Under the pieces are notes generated by a model that did no database searches, had not been told where the DNA came from, and was given only the letters and a program-made list of their open reading frames with translations. DNA of 64,000 bases from Antarcticimicrobium sp. (GTDB lineage Bacteria > Pseudomonadota > Alphaproteobacteria > Rhodobacterales > Rhodobacteraceae). Location: NCBI RefSeq assembly GCF_029212575.1, contig NZ_JARGPK010000003.1, forward strand, positions 1 through 64,000, written 5' to 3'. The position numbers and the translations under genes are program-made. Numbering within the stretch: the stretch's first letter is position 1; every line of letters starts with the position of its first letter. Below are positions 61,999 to 64,000 of this stretch, piece by piece.

Positions 61999-63303
61999 TC
62001 AGCCCTCATCGTCTTTTCTGGAAACCCGCCCGAGCCTTGAGAGCATACGTGCCCACTCATCTACATCGGTGGAGAGCCGAGGCGCGGGTTCGGAGCGTCG
62101 CTTGTGAGTTTTATTGGATGGTTGCGAAACCGAATTGCCTGACTGGGGTTCAGATGAACGTGGGCGCTTCTTAGCGAGTGCATGTGGTTGTGACTTCCGA
62201 GCCTTTTGCAGTTTGCTGCCTGTGGTTCTTTTCTTCTGCCTAACCGGCTTTTCTTGGGAGACGCCGGATAGGGCGATCAGAAAAAAGGCAAGGCGAGGGG
62301 TCCACGGCGAACCATCAGCAGTCACACGGCCTGTTTCATTCAAATAATGAGAAACAAGTTTGGCCCCCACGATCCCCTTCTTGGCGAAATCTTCGAGGAC
62401 AGAACGCAGTGGTCCTGAGACCTTGGCAGTTCCGCCGTTTCCTGACCCAAAATGCCTCCTCTCGGATGGCATAAGTTCTGAAACCTCATCGGGAATAATG
62501 CTAGGGTCTATATCCTTCTCCAGCGCTTCGAAGTCTACTAGCCGGTCACCGTCGATAACCTCGATGTCTTCAAGTGACAGTGGGTGCAGAAATGAGAACG
62601 TCTCTCTACGGCGACTGACGAGGTCGCCTTCAGCTAGAAGCGGCTGATCACAGTGAATGAAAAAACGATGTTTCTGATGATTTTGGTTTGAAAGTTCTTC
62701 AACCTGAACTTCCATCCTAAAGTCGGCGAAGTGGACTTCAACCACCACTGCAAGCTTCCAGGAGTTTCTTCTGGCTTTCCGGCCTACAGGTAGTATTCGC
62801 TGGTCGATCTTTTGTTCGGCCCCGAGAATGTCGTTGATTTCGGAAATTGGACGGCTGGAGGGGCGAGCACGCACAGAGCCAGAGGCAGGGCGCCCGTTGT
62901 CCGTGCAAGGGTGCTTCGCCCAAGGCTTTCCGAGTTCATCAAAGAAGACGCGGCTACCGTGTTCATTGGCATAAAAATAAACGGGCTGACCGCAGACGGG
63001 GCAGGATGCATTGGGGTTAACGAAGCAGCGAGAGTAGCTTGTTGCGCCGTAGCCTTTCAGTGTCTGCGTCGCTTGGTGCTTTTCATACTCGGAATAAACC
63101 GGCCGAAGTGGCTTTGTTACTGGCGCGGCAGGGACGCCTCCACCGTTTCGGTTGCCGCCGCCAACGCACCAGCCGCATGTGCACCAAGGGTAATGATTGT
63201 GTCCGGTCAATTTAGCACCAATATGCCGATACTCATTGTAATAAATTGGACCAAAAATGCACCTTTCGGTAGTCCCTTTCCCCCTGTTTCTATCAACCTC
63301 CAA
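61999..63303 (-). CDS. Uncharacterised zinc-ribbon protein
   Basis: A protein of up to 434 residues of unknown function, with a TTG start if the longest frame is right; a later start near the first motif is possible. Two cysteine-rich motifs lie near the N-terminus: YPWCTCGWCVGGG (near 39-51) and CPVCGQPVYFYANEHGSRVF with FDELGKPWAKHPC (near 100-132). I recall the second as a recurrent motif in uncharacterised bacterial proteins. The middle has a beta-rich part (KLAVVVEVHFADFRMEVQVE, then FFIHCDQPLLAEGDLVSRRR) and the C-terminus is a basic, disordered-looking tail (EKPVRQKKRTTGSKLQKARK). Codons are more AT-rich than in the rest of the window, pointing to acquisition. Confidence 0.7.
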   Translation of the reverse strand: MEVDRNRGKGTTERCIFGPIYYNEYRHIGAKLTGHNHYPWCTCGWCVGGGNRNGGGVPAAPVTKPLRPVYSEYEKHQATQTLKGYGATSYSRCFVNPNASCPVCGQPVYFYANEHGSRVFFDELGKPWAKHPCTDNGRPASGSVRARPSSRPISEINDILGAEQKIDQRILPVGRKARRNSWKLAVVVEVHFADFRMEVQVEELSNQNHQKHRFFIHCDQPLLAEGDLVSRRRETFSFLHPLSLEDIEVIDGDRLVDFEALEKDIDPSIIPDEVSELMPSERRHFGSGNGGTAKVSGPLRSVLEDFAKKGIVGAKLVSHYLNETGRVTADGSPWTPRLAFFLIALSGVSQEKPVRQKKRTTGSKLQKARKSQPHALAKKRPRSSEPQSGNSVSQPSNKTHKRRSEPAPRLSTDVDEWARMLSRLGRVSRKDDEG

Positions 63304-63828
63304 CCGCAGATCAAGACGACGTAGCCTTCCACCAAGTCTAATGTCTGGTTTGGGGCTGAGACCAGTCGTTGGGCCTGATCCGCGCGGAGGGCGGCTCTGG
63401 GCCGGTCACGCCCCGGAGGACGACCCCGGTTCGCAACTTTGCACCGGCAGCTATCTGCGCATCGCTGACGTCCATATCAGGGACGGTGAAGGTCGGAAGC
63501 CAGCCCAAAGCAGACACGATCCGCGCTTCCTTGCAGCCCTCACTTCTCCTGCAGGTCGGGTGGATTGCTGACATACGCTGCACCTGCGAGGTATCCCAGC
63601 GCAGTATCCGCATCTCGCAGGAAGTTTACACTTCGGCTAAGCCTCACACACAGAGTTTCGGATACTCCCCATCGGTCAGTTTCGTAGTGCCAACAATTCG
63701 AACACCCTAAACAGGGATAGAAACCCTCTAGAAATCATATGGTTCCGCCATTGCGATTATGCTACGGGTCAAATCGTCTGAAAGGTCAAACAGCCGTACC
63801 GCAATGTTGATTTACCTTTGGCGATCAC
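63304..63828. other. Intergenic stretch without a supported gene
   Basis: About 525 bases. Open frames at 63338-63613 (minus) and 63369-63710 (plus) overlap on opposite strands and show no family motif. Their sequence reminds me of degenerate intergenic repeats common in this group. The part right of 63700 is AT-rich and probably holds the 3' region of the gene at the window edge. Confidence 0.4.
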
Positions 63829-64000
63829 TCACACGAAAATAAAGTCGTATTCCGTTAAACTGTCGGGGGTCACGGCGTTAATCACAACTTCGGTTCCACC
63901 TTCGAGGGTGATTAGCGTACTGTCCATGCCCGACATCTCGATTTCAATTGCTGAGAAGCTACTACCTACAACTTTAATTATATCCTCACCAGAACTGAAA
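63829..64000 (-). CDS. C-terminal end of an RTX/hemolysin-type calcium-binding protein (partial)
   Basis: Reading leftwards from the edge, an open frame gives the last 56 codons to a TGA at 63829: FSSGEDIIKVVGSSFSAIEI, then EMSGMDSTLITLEGGTEVVI and NAVTPDSLTEYDFIFV. The layout (SGxDxI, a hydrophobic strand, a loop with DSTLITLEGGTEVVI, and a terminal DFIF-V) resembles the C-terminal secretion end of RTX-type proteins exported by type I systems. The calcium repeats themselves would lie beyond the window. Composition is AT-rich relative to the chromosome. Confidence 0.6.
   Translation of the reverse strand, partial: FSSGEDIIKVVGSSFSAIEIEMSGMDSTLITLEGGTEVVINAVTPDSLTEYDFIFV

Noticed and set aside
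63338-63710. Overlapping small open frames on both strands
   Set aside because: They overlap each other, have no ribosome sites or family features, and look like degenerate intergenic sequence.

Overview
The window looks like a chromosomal segment of a marine or soil alphaproteobacterium of the Rhodobacteraceae (Roseobacter group or a close relative). The evidence is high GC with strongly GC-rich third codon positions, ethylmalonyl-CoA pathway genes (ccr, ecm), an HvrA/H-NS-type nucleoid protein, an aapJQMP amino acid importer, an Atp12-type F1 chaperone and a complete taurine dissimilation locus. No computation or database search was possible. Family calls rest on motifs read by eye and on remembered family knowledge.

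Layout. 1-4.4 kb: crotonyl-CoA carboxylase/reductase (cut by the left edge), a membrane glycerophosphate-type acyltransferase and ethylmalonyl-CoA mutase. 4.4-6.4 kb: an H-NS-like protein, purine nucleoside phosphorylase and a DUF1989 protein. 6.5-23.8 kb: the taurine block, comprising sulfite dehydrogenase soeABC, a citrate-synthase-family gene, pta, xsc, the MocR-type regulator tauR, a glutathione S-transferase and a methyltransferase, tpa, and divergent tauABC. Taurine would be imported by TauABC, transaminated by Tpa to sulfoacetaldehyde and split by Xsc to sulfite and acetyl phosphate. Pta then makes acetyl-CoA, the citrate-synthase-like enzyme can feed it to the TCA cycle, and SoeABC oxidises sulfite to sulfate with electrons passed to quinone. 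24.0-26.7 kb: 5-oxoprolinase pxpBCA. 26.7-29.5 kb: a TetR regulator, a PaaK-like CoA ligase and an enoyl-CoA hydratase family protein. 29.7-35.1 kb: the end of the spc operon and the alpha operon (rplO, secY, adk, rpsM, rpsK, rpoA, rplQ), closed by a clear terminator.

35.1-41.3 kb: a host-attachment family protein, a Do-type protease, rarA, crcB, an RluC-type pseudouridine synthase, a HAD hydrolase and Atp12, mostly overlapping by ATGA junctions. 41.5-46.0 kb: aapJQMP. 46.1-56.7 kb: mostly minus-strand housekeeping genes (sixA-like, a ferredoxin-like protein, argB, engB, a MOSC protein, yidC, an EAL protein, ttcA, yidD, rnpA, rpmH) plus one plus-strand pentapeptide-repeat membrane protein. 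57.0-60.6 kb: a TVP38-like membrane protein, a flavin disulfide oxidoreductase and a sensor histidine kinase.

A tRNA-Arg(ACG) at 60.7 kb marks an abrupt change. The remaining 3.2 kb is gene-poor and in places more AT-rich. It holds two uncharacterised minus-strand genes, possible gene debris, and the last 56 codons of an RTX-like calcium-binding protein that enters from beyond the right edge. This looks like the edge of an accessory region at a tRNA.

The observations most worth following are: (i) a TauC permease whose first periplasmic segment carries about 115 extra residues resembling a cadherin/VCBS-type repeat; (ii) phased CTGGAC-like repeats upstream of xsc, tpa/tauA and tauR that look like TauR operators; (iii) the 18-bp inverted repeat and Shine-Dalgarno hairpin between tauC and pxpB; (iv) the tandem 47-bp repeat next to the ribosomal protein genes.
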